Assembly (NCBI GenBank): GCA_963677935.2
Contig: CAXXEH010000003.1
Location: 2,976,001 to 3,040,000 of the forward strand
Length of the DNA stretch: 64,000 nucleotides
Reading direction: 5' to 3'
From: JAAFHB01 sp963677935
Lineage (GTDB): Bacteria > Bacteroidota > Bacteroidia > Bacteroidales > Prolixibacteraceae
The notes below the pieces were generated by a model. The model ran no database searches and had not been told where the DNA came from. It saw nothing but the letters and a program-made list of their open reading frames with translations. Positions 48,628 through 58,164 of this stretch are shown piece after piece. The stretch's first letter is position 1, and the number at the start of each line of letters is the position of its first letter. The position numbers and the translations under genes were made by a program.

Positions 48628-50154
48628 TTACCATTGCATAGCAGGAAATAATCTCCATGCTTTTACTGCTTCCACTTTGATTGTTGCATCCTCAGCAAAA
48701 ACCTGGATGTTGATGGCATCTTTCAATGTCGGATAGATTACCTGCGTAATACATTGACGATTATTCGCAAAAACTTCAAGGATTGATTTGTCCAGAAATA
48801 CACGGAGATGCACCTTTTCGCTCTTCTTCAAGGTAAAAGGTGAATCCTCGGTTTCAATATTTGGATTAGGCTTTCTTACCATCACAAACTCCTGATAGTC
48901 CGGTTTCTTTAAACTTGACGATCTCATGTTTATTTGCAGGATATTCTTTTCTTTATCAATGACAACAGGGGTTTGTTCCCTCCCATCTTCCGAACAAAAT
49001 ACTTTTAGACCAAACCGTTTTGCTTTCCCCGGATCAATGGTGATGTCCATTTCCAGGGAATTTCCGGAAACATTCTTCAACATGACAGATTGACCGGCGG
49101 CAACAGAAAATGTCTTCTCTTGCATCTCATTGCACCTCAAATTTTCCACTTCTTTTGGCGGTTCGATATTTAACGAGAGTTTATCTTTTGCGAGTGTCAG
49201 GACACGTGGCATCGACATCATTCCGCTTGAAGATCCTGATTTTCTGTCGAGTACCCATGCCCACAGTATACGTCTGCCTTTATCGTCGACCAATGTCTCA
49301 GGAGCAAAAAAGGTTCCTCCCGGCCAATTCATTCGGTGATGCGATTCCGGATTAAATTGTTTGCCATCCCATGTGCCGATATAGTACCTTCCACCGCGGA
49401 CGTGACTAATGCAAACAAGCACCCATTTATCCCCAATCCTGAAGAAATCGGGGCACGACACATCTTCAAAATCGTCAACCCCAGGTAGATCATGTGTCAT
49501 AAAATCGCCCATTTTTTTCATCGGTTTATCGTAGGTATCACCTACAAAGAGCGCTGGAGGATTCGGATTTTCTCCACCTGGCATACCTCCTGAAATCTCA
49601 TAATAGGTATTGCCTTCCACCCACATGTGCGGATCCCAACCTGGGATTACAATAGGATTTGATTTCGATTTTGTCCATTGATTCAGATCTTTGTCATTAC
49701 TATAAGCCACACAATTTCCTCCTGAACAATAACCATGATAAGCAATAACAACCTTCCCATCATCGGCAATAAATGCGTTACCACTAAAGATTCCCTTTTC
49801 AGGATCACCGGGCTGAGTTTGTAAGGGATTAGAAGACCAACGCCAATGAAACAAATCAATACTTGAAAGATGTTGCCATACAGGTTTGTCCTCTCCAGCA
49901 GAATAGATATGCCAAAGATGATAAACACCATCTTTAAAAATTGCCCCGTTCGGGTCAAAAGGCATTCCGTTTCCTTCGGCAATCGTAAGATGCCAGCTTG
50001 GACGTATAGGATCGTTTAATTCAGCAAACCTTACTTTCCTTGCAGATTCAATGTCCCCCTGCGTTATCTTAGCTGTATCCGTTGTTTGGCTTTGAGCATT
50101 TGCAATGAAAAAGACAAAACAAAATGTCAATAATAATACTAAAGAGTGTTTCAT
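48628..50154 (-). CDS. Divergent GH32-type fructanosidase family protein (copy 1)
   Basis: This 508-residue secreted protein has the GH32 five-blade propeller and C-terminal beta-sandwich. MPFDPNGAIFKDGVYHLW carries the nucleophile aspartate but with FDPNG instead of the usual NDPNG. The second signature reads PGWDPHMWVEG, with tryptophan in place of the RDP arginine. The acid/base region reads DFEDVSCPDFF, so glutamate and cysteine are four residues apart, not adjacent. The C-terminal FLDKSILEVFANNRQCITQ is typical of GH32. It is a close relative of 58165-59700. It lies between the GH35 and GH78 genes. A fructan-related substrate is likely, but the altered motifs mean activity should not be assumed. 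Confidence 0.88.
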   Translation of the reverse strand: MKHSLVLLLTFCFVFFIANAQSQTTDTAKITQGDIESARKVRFAELNDPIRPSWHLTIAEGNGMPFDPNGAIFKDGVYHLWHIYSAGEDKPVWQHLSSIDLFHWRWSSNPLQTQPGDPEKGIFSGNAFIADDGKVVIAYHGYCSGGNCVAYSNDKDLNQWTKSKSNPIVIPGWDPHMWVEGNTYYEISGGMPGGENPNPPALFVGDTYDKPMKKMGDFMTHDLPGVDDFEDVSCPDFFRIGDKWVLVCISHVRGGRYYIGTWDGKQFNPESHHRMNWPGGTFFAPETLVDDKGRRILWAWVLDRKSGSSSGMMSMPRVLTLAKDKLSLNIEPPKEVENLRCNEMQEKTFSVAAGQSVMLKNVSGNSLEMDITIDPGKAKRFGLKVFCSEDGREQTPVVIDKEKNILQINMRSSSLKKPDYQEFVMVRKPNPNIETEDSPFTLKKSEKVHLRVFLDKSILEVFANNRQCITQVIYPTLKDAINIQVFAEDATIKVEAVKAWRLFPAMQW

Positions 50155-50464
50155 TTGGAGCGTGTTTTTTGTTATTCCAATTTAATTAAATGAGTAGTTT
50201 AAATGATATATGTTTTAAATAGCACCTAATATTTCAATATCATACAACTCAGGAAGCGGTGACTATCAATCTCTTGAACAGCCTTTTTCCTGGCATATTC
50301 AAATCATCAGACATTTCAATCAAATAATTAACATGAGCTAAATTCATCTTAATTATTGCTCGCCAAATTTGTAATGTTTATATTTTGTTGGCTGAACCGA
50401 TTATTGGGAACAGCAATAATTAATAATCAAATGGTTACATATTTCCCAAAAATGTAATTTGTTA
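50155..50464. other. Intergenic region between GH35 and divergent GH32
   Basis: This 310-bp AT-rich gap separates the GH35 stop from the GH32 start. A 32-codon minus-strand frame (50249-50347) has a protein-like composition but no recognisable motif. No good TAnnTTTG promoter or hairpin was seen. Confidence 0.6.
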
Positions 50465-52279
50465 TTATTCTAAACTTTTGGCACCAGTAACGGTTTTAGA
50501 TTCAATTACATGAAGATCAAATACAACTATCTTGTTCATCCCTTTTATAAGCCACGGGGCAGGGCAATACAGTTGTTTTTGAGGACCAATATTCCAATAT
50601 CTTCCCAAATTATGACCATTTACCCAAACAACCCCCTTCTCCCACCTGCTCATATCCAGATATGTGTCCCCTGTTTGACTTAGATGGAATTCGCCCTTGA
50701 AAAAATTTCCTGGTTGAAAAGCACCTGCTTTTGAAAATTTTAGGTTGTCTATATATGTTTCGTCAAATGGAAGTGTGAAAATTTGCCAGTCCATTAGCGT
50801 CATTCCATTGAGAGAAGCCCGCTCAGTAATCCCTTTGCGATCGATCATATATTCGGCGAAATTGATACGCCCCATCCCTTCAACCAGAATATCCAATTGA
50901 GGATTGACAGAGGTTGATTCAGGCAAATCGATGATGTTTTCAGCTTTGGTACGGTCGAGTTTGCCAATATATTTCCCATCTAGGAAGATTGTGGCATAGT
51001 CATGCAATTCAGTAATCCGGAGTTTGCCTTTCTTGTGGCCAACAAGGTTAGTTCGGTAAAGAATAAATCCGGCTTTCTGTCCGAACATTTCCATCGGTTT
51101 TGGCTGTGGTGATAGAATTGCGTCAGGAAGATTTTTCCAAACTGAAGCCGAAACTGTCAATGTGATTTCAGGTATTTCAATAACAGGTATCGGACTTGGA
51201 ATTATCGATAATTTTTGTCTGGCAGGCTGATATTTCGCCAGAAGTTTGCGCAATGCATAGTATTTTGGAGTAGCCTGCCCTATTTCATTAATAGGAGCAT
51301 CGTAGTCGTAACTGGTAACATCGGGTTGGTATTGAGTCGGACTAAATGCATTGGCTCCTGCCCAATAACCGAAGTTGGTTCCGCCGTGAATAACATAAAA
51401 GCTGAACGATTTTTTGTTATCCATAAGCCAGCGGACATCCTTTATTAGACTGACAGTATCAGATCTTTGCCACTTTTCTCCCCAATGGGTAAGCCATCCG
51501 GGGTATAACTCACTGCAAAACGATGGTACATTCGGGTTTGCTTTTGTAGCTTCGGCAAAGTTCGATTCATTAGCAGCAGGATCCAGACCAATAGCTGCAT
51601 CTGATAATGATCCGGCTTCAAGCATAGGAGGAGTTACTCCATCAGCAGTATAGAAAGGGACCTCAATACCGTTTAACTTCCACAATCCTTCAAGCCATTT
51701 CATGTACGAACGGTCGTTTCCGTAGCTGCCATATTCGTTTTCAACCTGAACCATTACAATTGGTCCACCTTTGGTTATCTGGAAATCTTTAACCTGAAGA
51801 GCCAGAGTTTTGATGTAACGATCAACAGCTTCAATGTAACAAGGATCCATGCAGCGCATTTTGATATCTGAAATCCTTAAAAGATAGGAAGGTAATCCAC
51901 CTAAATCCCATTCGGCACAAATATAAGGTCCAGGGCGCAACAGCAACCACATTCCTTCTTCCTGAACAATCTTGATAAACAGGCGGATGTTGTGATTCCC
52001 GGTTTGAAAATCAAACACTCCTGGTTCCATTTCGTGGTAATTCCAAAAAACACAGGCCGCAATGGTATTGCAACCCATTGCTTTGGCCATTTGTATACGA
52101 TGTCGCCAGTATTCAACAGGAATGCGGGCTGGATGCATTTCACCTGAAATGATCTGGAAAGGTCTGCTATCCAATAAAAAAAATTGGTTCTGCAAAACAA
52201 AAGTGTGTTTATTCACTTGGGGCCATGCAGATAAGGACAACAGGCACGTTAGGAATAGTATTAGAGATTGTATTTTCAT
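50465..52279 (-). CDS. GH35 beta-galactosidase
   Basis: This 604-residue secreted enzyme belongs to GH35, which removes terminal beta-galactose with retention. A signal peptide ends near LSAWPQ. The barrel starts with PFQIISGEMHPARIPVEYW. MVQVENEYGSYG contains the acid/base glutamate and FCSELYPGWLTHWGE the nucleophile glutamate. The C-terminal jelly-roll modules include VWVNGHNLGRYWNIGPQKQL, a standard GH35 end block. The start is 233 bp after the GH95 stop. In company with GH95 and GH78 it would strip galactose-containing side chains. Length is typical for bacterial GH35. Confidence 0.94.
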   Translation of the reverse strand: MKIQSLILFLTCLLSLSAWPQVNKHTFVLQNQFFLLDSRPFQIISGEMHPARIPVEYWRHRIQMAKAMGCNTIAACVFWNYHEMEPGVFDFQTGNHNIRLFIKIVQEEGMWLLLRPGPYICAEWDLGGLPSYLLRISDIKMRCMDPCYIEAVDRYIKTLALQVKDFQITKGGPIVMVQVENEYGSYGNDRSYMKWLEGLWKLNGIEVPFYTADGVTPPMLEAGSLSDAAIGLDPAANESNFAEATKANPNVPSFCSELYPGWLTHWGEKWQRSDTVSLIKDVRWLMDNKKSFSFYVIHGGTNFGYWAGANAFSPTQYQPDVTSYDYDAPINEIGQATPKYYALRKLLAKYQPARQKLSIIPSPIPVIEIPEITLTVSASVWKNLPDAILSPQPKPMEMFGQKAGFILYRTNLVGHKKGKLRITELHDYATIFLDGKYIGKLDRTKAENIIDLPESTSVNPQLDILVEGMGRINFAEYMIDRKGITERASLNGMTLMDWQIFTLPFDETYIDNLKFSKAGAFQPGNFFKGEFHLSQTGDTYLDMSRWEKGVVWVNGHNLGRYWNIGPQKQLYCPAPWLIKGMNKIVVFDLHVIESKTVTGAKSLE

Positions 52280-52512
52280 AGGGATTTATAAATATCAAAT
52301 TTTTGTGCATTTGGAATCGAACTACTGTCGATTACAATTGATTTAAAGTAGTAGATTCTATTGTTACAACGATCAACTTTCCAGTTTTAGATAAATAAAT
52401 AAGGACAACCAAAGATTTTCAGGTAATATTCTGGCTCAGATAACTATGAATGGATTACATCAGCCTATATATGAAATCCTAAAATATAAAGCAATTTTAT
52501 CGATAGAAAAGA

Positions 52513-54948
52513 TTAAAGACTCCTGCTAAGCTGATGGTCAAACAAATACGCTTCTCCTTGTTTTGTGCATGGAATATCAATTCTTTTATCCATATATTTC
52601 ACCGAACATGCCCCTCCCATCCTTGAGTAAATTGTGGCACAAACCAATTTGTTATTTTTCCATTTGATATCTACCACAAATCCACCTCTAGCAACCAGCC
52701 CTTTTACCTCTCCCTCTTTCCATGCAGAAGGTAGAGCGGGCAAAAGTTCGATATACCCATTTTGGCTTTGAAGTAATATCTCGGCAATGCCTGAGGTTGC
52801 ACCAAAGTTGCCGTCGATTTGGAAAGGAGGATGTGCGCAGAAGAGGTTCTGAAAAGTTCCTCCAATGTTTATTATATCTGTTTTAAGGTTCTCTGCTGGA
52901 CGAAGTAGAATCTTCAATAAAGAATATGCACGATCACCATCTTTGAGCCTTGCCCAAAAATTAATTTTCCAGGCTAATGACCAACCTGTTCCTCCATCGC
53001 CTCTAGTCTCAAGACTTTTTCTCACTGCCGAGGCCAACTTTGGTGTTTTTGGAAGTTCAACCTGATTGCCTGGATGTAACATATAAAGATGGGAAACATG
53101 CCTGTGCGTAGGCTCTGTCTCAGGATATTCCTGTCGCCATTCCATCAGTCGACCATCTGATCCAATTTTAGGCACTGCCAGATTCTTTATTGCTGTCTTG
53201 ACTTTTGCAAGTAAGGGATCTGCAACTTTTAATACAGCAGATGCTTTTAAGACATTGTTAAAAAGTTCATAGATGATCTCCTGATCATGAGAAGGCCCCA
53301 TGCTTATTCCACAAATCGATTCATCAGGTGCGACAAAAGAATTTTCAGGTGAAGCAACCGGACCAGAAACAAGTTCTCCTGTATTGGGATCCGTCACTAA
53401 CCAGTCAAGATAAAACTGAGCCGAATTCAGCATTATGGGATATACTCTTTCAAGGTATTTTCTGTCCAGAGTAAAGGTGTAATGATCCCAAAGGTGTTGA
53501 CACAACCAGCCTCCAGCTCCCAAATGCATCCCCCAACTAGGGTGTTCACCCGGCGCAGTAAACCCCCACACATTAGTAATCGGATGGACGCACCACCCCT
53601 TGGCTTTGTATTGAACAGCTGCCGTTTTCTGCCCAGGCTTAACGAGTGATTCAATTAGATCGGTTAATGGTGATTGGCATTCTGTAAGATTGGTAATATC
53701 TGCCAGCCAATAGTTCATTTGAATATTGATATCAGTATGGTAATCACAGTTCCATGGGGTCTGTATTTTGCTTGCCCACAATCCCTGCAAATTGGCTGGC
53801 AATGAGCCTTTTCTGGAGGATGAGATTAATAAATATCTTCCGAATTGGAAATAGATTTCCTGTAAGTGAAGATCATCAGGATTGACCTTCTGATTTTTCA
53901 ACCTAATATCTGTTGGAATGGTGTCGGGATCCCCATTTGATAGATTCAAACCAACCTTTCTAAAGAGGTCAGAATAATCATTAGTATGCCTTTTTAGCAA
54001 GATAGCAAATGGTTTGGAAGTGGCTTTAGAGAGCTGATTCAGGGATGTCATTTTCGGATTAGCGCCTTTGTAGTTGGGATATTCCAATTTATAATTGGTC
54101 GATGCCGTTAAGCAAAGTATTACTTCATCTGCATTTCTCACCTTCATTGTATCGTTGGAAAAGGAAACACCACCACCTTTTGCTACAACTTTTAGTCGGA
54201 CAAAATATTGCATTCCATTACCTCCTTTCCCGTTATTCATATTGCCGGTCATTATCAACTGACCATTTTCGGAATAGGTTTTATATCTTTCGGGTCGTGT
54301 CATGGATGATTTAAAACTCAATGCCCCTTTTTTATCTGTGGTTAACCTTATTACCAGTGCACGATCCGGAAAACTGATAAAGATTTCGCGGATAAAGCGA
54401 GTCCCGTTTTGAAGATAAGAGATGCGGACTACTCCTGTATTTAGATCAAGCTCTCGCTGATAATCGGAGTACTTTTCCGTTTTCTCAAAATCGAACCACA
54501 AATCGCCAAGTGTCTGAAAACAACCAAATGGAACGGTTGAACCGTTGCCATTGCCAGAACCAACTCCTTTACAGATCTGGCTTTTTATCGTTAAGTCGGT
54601 AGCTTGTTTGTATTTGCCCTCCCACAACAAATTTCTGATTTTATTTAGTGATGCAAAAGCGTCGGGGTTGTCATTATCAGATGGACTACCTGACCATAAG
54701 CTTTTTTCGTTTAGCTGAATCCGTTCTTTGTTAACATCTCCGAAAACCATAGCACCTAGGAATCCATTTCCTATCGGTAATGCTTTAAGCCATTCTGAAT
54801 CATTTTCCCCTCCATTTTTAGTATCCGGAATCGAGGCATTAGCGGGTTGATTATACCATAATCGTAACTGATGGTTTGTTTGAGAAAAGGTGGTGAATGA
54901 GATTAGAACAAATATTATGAATATCTGGAACTTTTTATTAATTGTCAT
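52513..54948 (-). CDS. GH95 family alpha-L-fucosidase/alpha-L-galactosidase
   Basis: This 811-residue secreted enzyme belongs to GH95, inverting enzymes that act on alpha-linked L-fucose or L-galactose. A signal peptide ends near TTFSQ. The N-terminal beta domain is seen in ALPIGNGFLGAMVFGDVN and IQLNEKSLWSGSPSDND. The (alpha/alpha)6 barrel includes CDYHTDINIQMNYWLAD; the first asparagine of the NIN motif used by the catalytic pair is aspartate here. WGMHLGAGGWLCQHLWDHYT is a further conserved block. A C-terminal beta domain completes it. It starts 197 bp downstream of the MFS gene. Fucose versus galactose preference cannot be read. Confidence 0.92.
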   Translation of the reverse strand: MTINKKFQIFIIFVLISFTTFSQTNHQLRLWYNQPANASIPDTKNGGENDSEWLKALPIGNGFLGAMVFGDVNKERIQLNEKSLWSGSPSDNDNPDAFASLNKIRNLLWEGKYKQATDLTIKSQICKGVGSGNGNGSTVPFGCFQTLGDLWFDFEKTEKYSDYQRELDLNTGVVRISYLQNGTRFIREIFISFPDRALVIRLTTDKKGALSFKSSMTRPERYKTYSENGQLIMTGNMNNGKGGNGMQYFVRLKVVAKGGGVSFSNDTMKVRNADEVILCLTASTNYKLEYPNYKGANPKMTSLNQLSKATSKPFAILLKRHTNDYSDLFRKVGLNLSNGDPDTIPTDIRLKNQKVNPDDLHLQEIYFQFGRYLLISSSRKGSLPANLQGLWASKIQTPWNCDYHTDINIQMNYWLADITNLTECQSPLTDLIESLVKPGQKTAAVQYKAKGWCVHPITNVWGFTAPGEHPSWGMHLGAGGWLCQHLWDHYTFTLDRKYLERVYPIMLNSAQFYLDWLVTDPNTGELVSGPVASPENSFVAPDESICGISMGPSHDQEIIYELFNNVLKASAVLKVADPLLAKVKTAIKNLAVPKIGSDGRLMEWRQEYPETEPTHRHVSHLYMLHPGNQVELPKTPKLASAVRKSLETRGDGGTGWSLAWKINFWARLKDGDRAYSLLKILLRPAENLKTDIINIGGTFQNLFCAHPPFQIDGNFGATSGIAEILLQSQNGYIELLPALPSAWKEGEVKGLVARGGFVVDIKWKNNKLVCATIYSRMGGACSVKYMDKRIDIPCTKQGEAYLFDHQLSRSL

Positions 54949-55145
54949 CGTTAATTTTGTATTTTAAATATTTGGAGAGAAAATATTGCCGTTTCATATA
55001 TCCAATTCCGAAAATACTAAGTTCTCAAACAATTGAGAAAAATCGCGTTGGCGGACTGTACTCAAGATTGGGAATTGATATTTTTTCAACAAGAAAAGCG
55101 TTTCCCTAACATATTTGCCTTTTGAAAGAATCGTCCTTACTGTTA

Positions 55146-56480
55146 CTAATGTGAAAGCTTTTCCCCCAATTCCTCCAAAGTTCTTCCTTTAGTTTCTGGA
55201 AAATATTTCCAAACTACAATTACCTGAAGAATCATCATTATTGAAAAGAACGTGAATGCGTAGCCGACACCTAACTGAGACGACTTCTCAATAACAGGGA
55301 ATAAGAAAGTAATTAAAGCGGCAAAAAACCAATGTGTAAAACTTCCCAAGGACTGACCCTTTCCCCGAACCTTATTAGGAAATATTTCAGCAATTAAGAC
55401 CCATATCACTGCTCCAGTTGAGAAAGCAAAAAACATTATGTAGATTATAAGATAAATCAGTAACCCAAATCCATCGAAATTTTGAGTGTAAAATGTTTTT
55501 GCGACTAATCCCAGACATATCGACATACCAATTGATCCTATAATCAGTAATTTCTTCCTCCCAACCTTGTCTATTAAGAACATCCCCAGAATAGTAAATG
55601 CGCCATTCGTAACTCCGATAAGTATAGATTGAAACATTGAGTCCGAATTGGAAAGTCCACTTAACTCAAAGATGCGAGGAGCATAATATAGTATAGCATT
55701 TATTCCAGAAAATTGATTGAACATCGCCACGAAAAATGCTATTGATATTGGCTTGAAATATATGCGCGAAAACAGATTTTGGTGATGGGTTTCAGACTGA
55801 ACCATACTTGATCTTATATCATCAATTTCTTTATCAATTGATGATATCTCAATTTTCTCTAAAATGGTTTTTGCTTTTACAAATTGTCCCATTTTTATAA
55901 GGAATCTTGGACTCTCTGGAATTATAAACAATAATGAAAAAAATATAAAGGCAGGAATACCCGCAACGCCCAACATCCAACGCCATGGTTCATTTCCCAT
56001 ATCACGTAGTAGAAAGTTGGAAATATAGGCAATTAATATCCCGAAAATAACATTAAACTGAAACATCGCGGTCATCTTCCCTCGAATTTTTGCAGGTGAT
56101 ATTTCAGCAATATACATTGGTGCAACCACAGATGAGGCTCCTACACCGATACCTCCAAGAAAACGATATATAATAAATGAACTCACGCTATTTGCAAGAG
56201 CACTTCCGAGTGCTGTTATAACATATAATGCAGCAATTACAAAAAGTATGGGTTTTCTTCCATATCTATCAGCCGGCGTTCCAGAGATTAGTGCTCCGAT
56301 TACAGTTCCAATTAAGGCAGAAGAAATTGTAAATCCATGCTGAAATGCTGATAGTTGGAATAATTCTTGAATGTGTTTCTCGACTCCAGAAATAACTGCA
56401 GTGTCAAAACCAAAAAGGAAACCTCCTAAGGCAACAATGATTGACCATGTTAAAACCTTTTTATTTGATGCAATTTTCAT
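55146..56480 (-). CDS. MFS sugar porter (fructose/xylose-type proton symporter)
   Basis: This 444-residue inner-membrane carrier belongs to the sugar porter family of MFS transporters and would import a monosaccharide. Twelve hydrophobic segments are visible. The family signatures are present: DRYGRKP after helix 2, FLGGIGVGASSVVAPMYIAE after helix 4, PESPRFLIK at the central loop, GRKK between helices 8 and 9, and PETKGRTLEELGE at the C-terminus. It follows a divergent GH32 gene by 9 bp and precedes GH95. In the Bacteroides thetaiotaomicron levan locus a comparable MFS transporter sits among GH32 genes and takes up fructose, which supports fructose import here. Confidence 0.93.
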   Translation of the reverse strand: MKIASNKKVLTWSIIVALGGFLFGFDTAVISGVEKHIQELFQLSAFQHGFTISSALIGTVIGALISGTPADRYGRKPILFVIAALYVITALGSALANSVSSFIIYRFLGGIGVGASSVVAPMYIAEISPAKIRGKMTAMFQFNVIFGILIAYISNFLLRDMGNEPWRWMLGVAGIPAFIFFSLLFIIPESPRFLIKMGQFVKAKTILEKIEISSIDKEIDDIRSSMVQSETHHQNLFSRIYFKPISIAFFVAMFNQFSGINAILYYAPRIFELSGLSNSDSMFQSILIGVTNGAFTILGMFLIDKVGRKKLLIIGSIGMSICLGLVAKTFYTQNFDGFGLLIYLIIYIMFFAFSTGAVIWVLIAEIFPNKVRGKGQSLGSFTHWFFAALITFLFPVIEKSSQLGVGYAFTFFSIMMILQVIVVWKYFPETKGRTLEELGEKLSH

Positions 56481-56489
56481 TTTGTTGTA

Positions 56490-58130
56490 TTAATATGGAT
56501 TAGAGGGACTTAACTCCCATTTTCTTAAACTTTTTGTCTCTATATTTCCCCCTTCAGAGAACAAATTTATCCCTTTACCTCCGAGTGTGGGATAAACCAT
56601 ACGTGCAATGGCTTGTCTATCATTTGCAAATACTTCTATTATTGATTTATCAACAAATATTCTCAAAGCAAGTGGCTCTCCATTTTTAAGTTCAAATGGT
56701 GCTTCTTCAATTATTTTACGACCAAAGTCCAAACCTGATTTTCTGGTGTCTAATTTTAATTTTTTATCTGACTTGTCGTAATATATAGCAGTTTCCTCTC
56801 TACCATCTTCCGAAACACATACTTTTACGCCATACTGCTTTGCTTCATTAGGCTGTATCGTTACCTCAAGTTCCATTAATTCATTACCAGGTTCGTTCAA
56901 TCTTACTTCACTACCCGAGTTTACTTTTACTTTTGAAATTGTTACTTCTTCCATTCTCAAAGTTTCAAGTTCTTTTATCGGCCTCATTCTCAATGTCCCA
57001 TCAGTGCCAAGCCATAGTGATCTGGGTAAACCATAAATTCCCGTCCACCCGCTATTATTTTTTACAGCTTCAGGTCTATCGTCACCATATATCCATGACC
57101 ACATGATCTGCCTTCCTTTGCCGTCTATTAATGCCTCAGGAGCAAAATACGCGTTGTCTTTCCATGACATGCGACCATGATTCTCAGGGTAAAATTTATC
57201 GCTACAATAATCACCTATATAATATTGACACCCTCTATTGTGACTAATAAAGAGCAGTAGGTACTTTTTACTCGCCTTGCCACCATCAGGAGAGGAGGGC
57301 AATGGAAGGAAGGAAGGGCACATGGCATCTTCTGAAATATCGGTCCATTCGCCTTTCGATTCATAAAAACGATGGATGTAGTTCCAATTTTTAAGATCCT
57401 TTGACTCAAATAAATAAAGCCGATCACCTTGTTCTTCTACAGGGGAATCAACACTTCTGCCATATTTATTCAAAGTCTGTAAACTCCCGGTTAGCATGTA
57501 ATAACAACCATCTTTTTCCCATATATTCGAAGGATCGGAAGATCCTACGTGAATTTCTTTTCCTGAGTCATCTCTCATTTCTGTAATACCCCACTCAGTA
57601 GATTTAATAACCGGATTGCTTTCAAATTTACTCCATTTATTAAAGTTATTATCGCAGCTCTTTGCAAGGCCAATACCTTTTTCTCCCCATAACATCCAAT
57701 AGGACAAAATTGCTGTACCATCATGATCAACAAAAGCCCCTCCACTAAAACATCCATCATCGCCATTACCTGGGCCTATAGCATCTGGATGACACCTCCA
57801 ATTCAACATATCTGGACTAGATACGTGTCCCCAAGAATAACCACTATCTTCACGATTATACAGATACATCAAATGATAACGTCCCTTAAAATAAAATGCG
57901 CCATTAGGGTCCCCTGGAAATCCATACCCTGGAATACAAAAATGATATGCAGGTCTATAAGGATCTATTAATAAATGTTCTCTATATACTCGAAAAGATT
58001 TAATGATTTCTTGGGAAACGTTTTGAGATGGATTTGTAAGAGGAGAAACTGGTGAAAGTTTTTCCTGAGATATTGCAGATAAATCAATCAAAAAGAATAG
58101 AGCGAACAAAAAAGAAAAATTGTTTTTCAT
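56490..58130 (-). CDS. Divergent GH32-type fructanosidase family protein (copy 2)
   Basis: This 546-residue secreted protein has the GH32 propeller and beta-sandwich. FPGDPNGAFYFKGRYHLMYL carries the nucleophile aspartate. The second signature is GSSDPSNIWEKDG, with serine in place of the RDP arginine. The acid/base region is DISEDAMCPSFLPL, with glutamate and cysteine four residues apart. FVDKSIIEVFANDRQAIAR gives the usual C-terminal block. It is more distant from the other two divergent copies than they are from each other. The gene runs 9 bp ahead of the MFS gene, so the two are surely co-transcribed. Fructan oligosaccharide cleavage is the family expectation, with altered substrate contacts. 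Confidence 0.88.
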   Translation of the reverse strand: MKNNFSFLFALFFLIDLSAISQEKLSPVSPLTNPSQNVSQEIIKSFRVYREHLLIDPYRPAYHFCIPGYGFPGDPNGAFYFKGRYHLMYLYNREDSGYSWGHVSSPDMLNWRCHPDAIGPGNGDDGCFSGGAFVDHDGTAILSYWMLWGEKGIGLAKSCDNNFNKWSKFESNPVIKSTEWGITEMRDDSGKEIHVGSSDPSNIWEKDGCYYMLTGSLQTLNKYGRSVDSPVEEQGDRLYLFESKDLKNWNYIHRFYESKGEWTDISEDAMCPSFLPLPSSPDGGKASKKYLLLFISHNRGCQYYIGDYCSDKFYPENHGRMSWKDNAYFAPEALIDGKGRQIMWSWIYGDDRPEAVKNNSGWTGIYGLPRSLWLGTDGTLRMRPIKELETLRMEEVTISKVKVNSGSEVRLNEPGNELMELEVTIQPNEAKQYGVKVCVSEDGREETAIYYDKSDKKLKLDTRKSGLDFGRKIIEEAPFELKNGEPLALRIFVDKSIIEVFANDRQAIARMVYPTLGGKGINLFSEGGNIETKSLRKWELSPSNPY

Positions 58131-58164
58131 ATTTAAAAAGTAAAAAATTAAATGTTTAGTTTGG

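Noticed and set aside
50249..50347. 32-codon minus-strand frame upstream of a GH32 gene
   Set aside because: Too short and without motif or signal peptide to call as a gene.
54998..55150. About 48 open codons on the minus strand upstream of GH95
   Set aside because: There is no start codon, it begins inside the MFS gene in another frame, and I recognise no family; chance is a good explanation.
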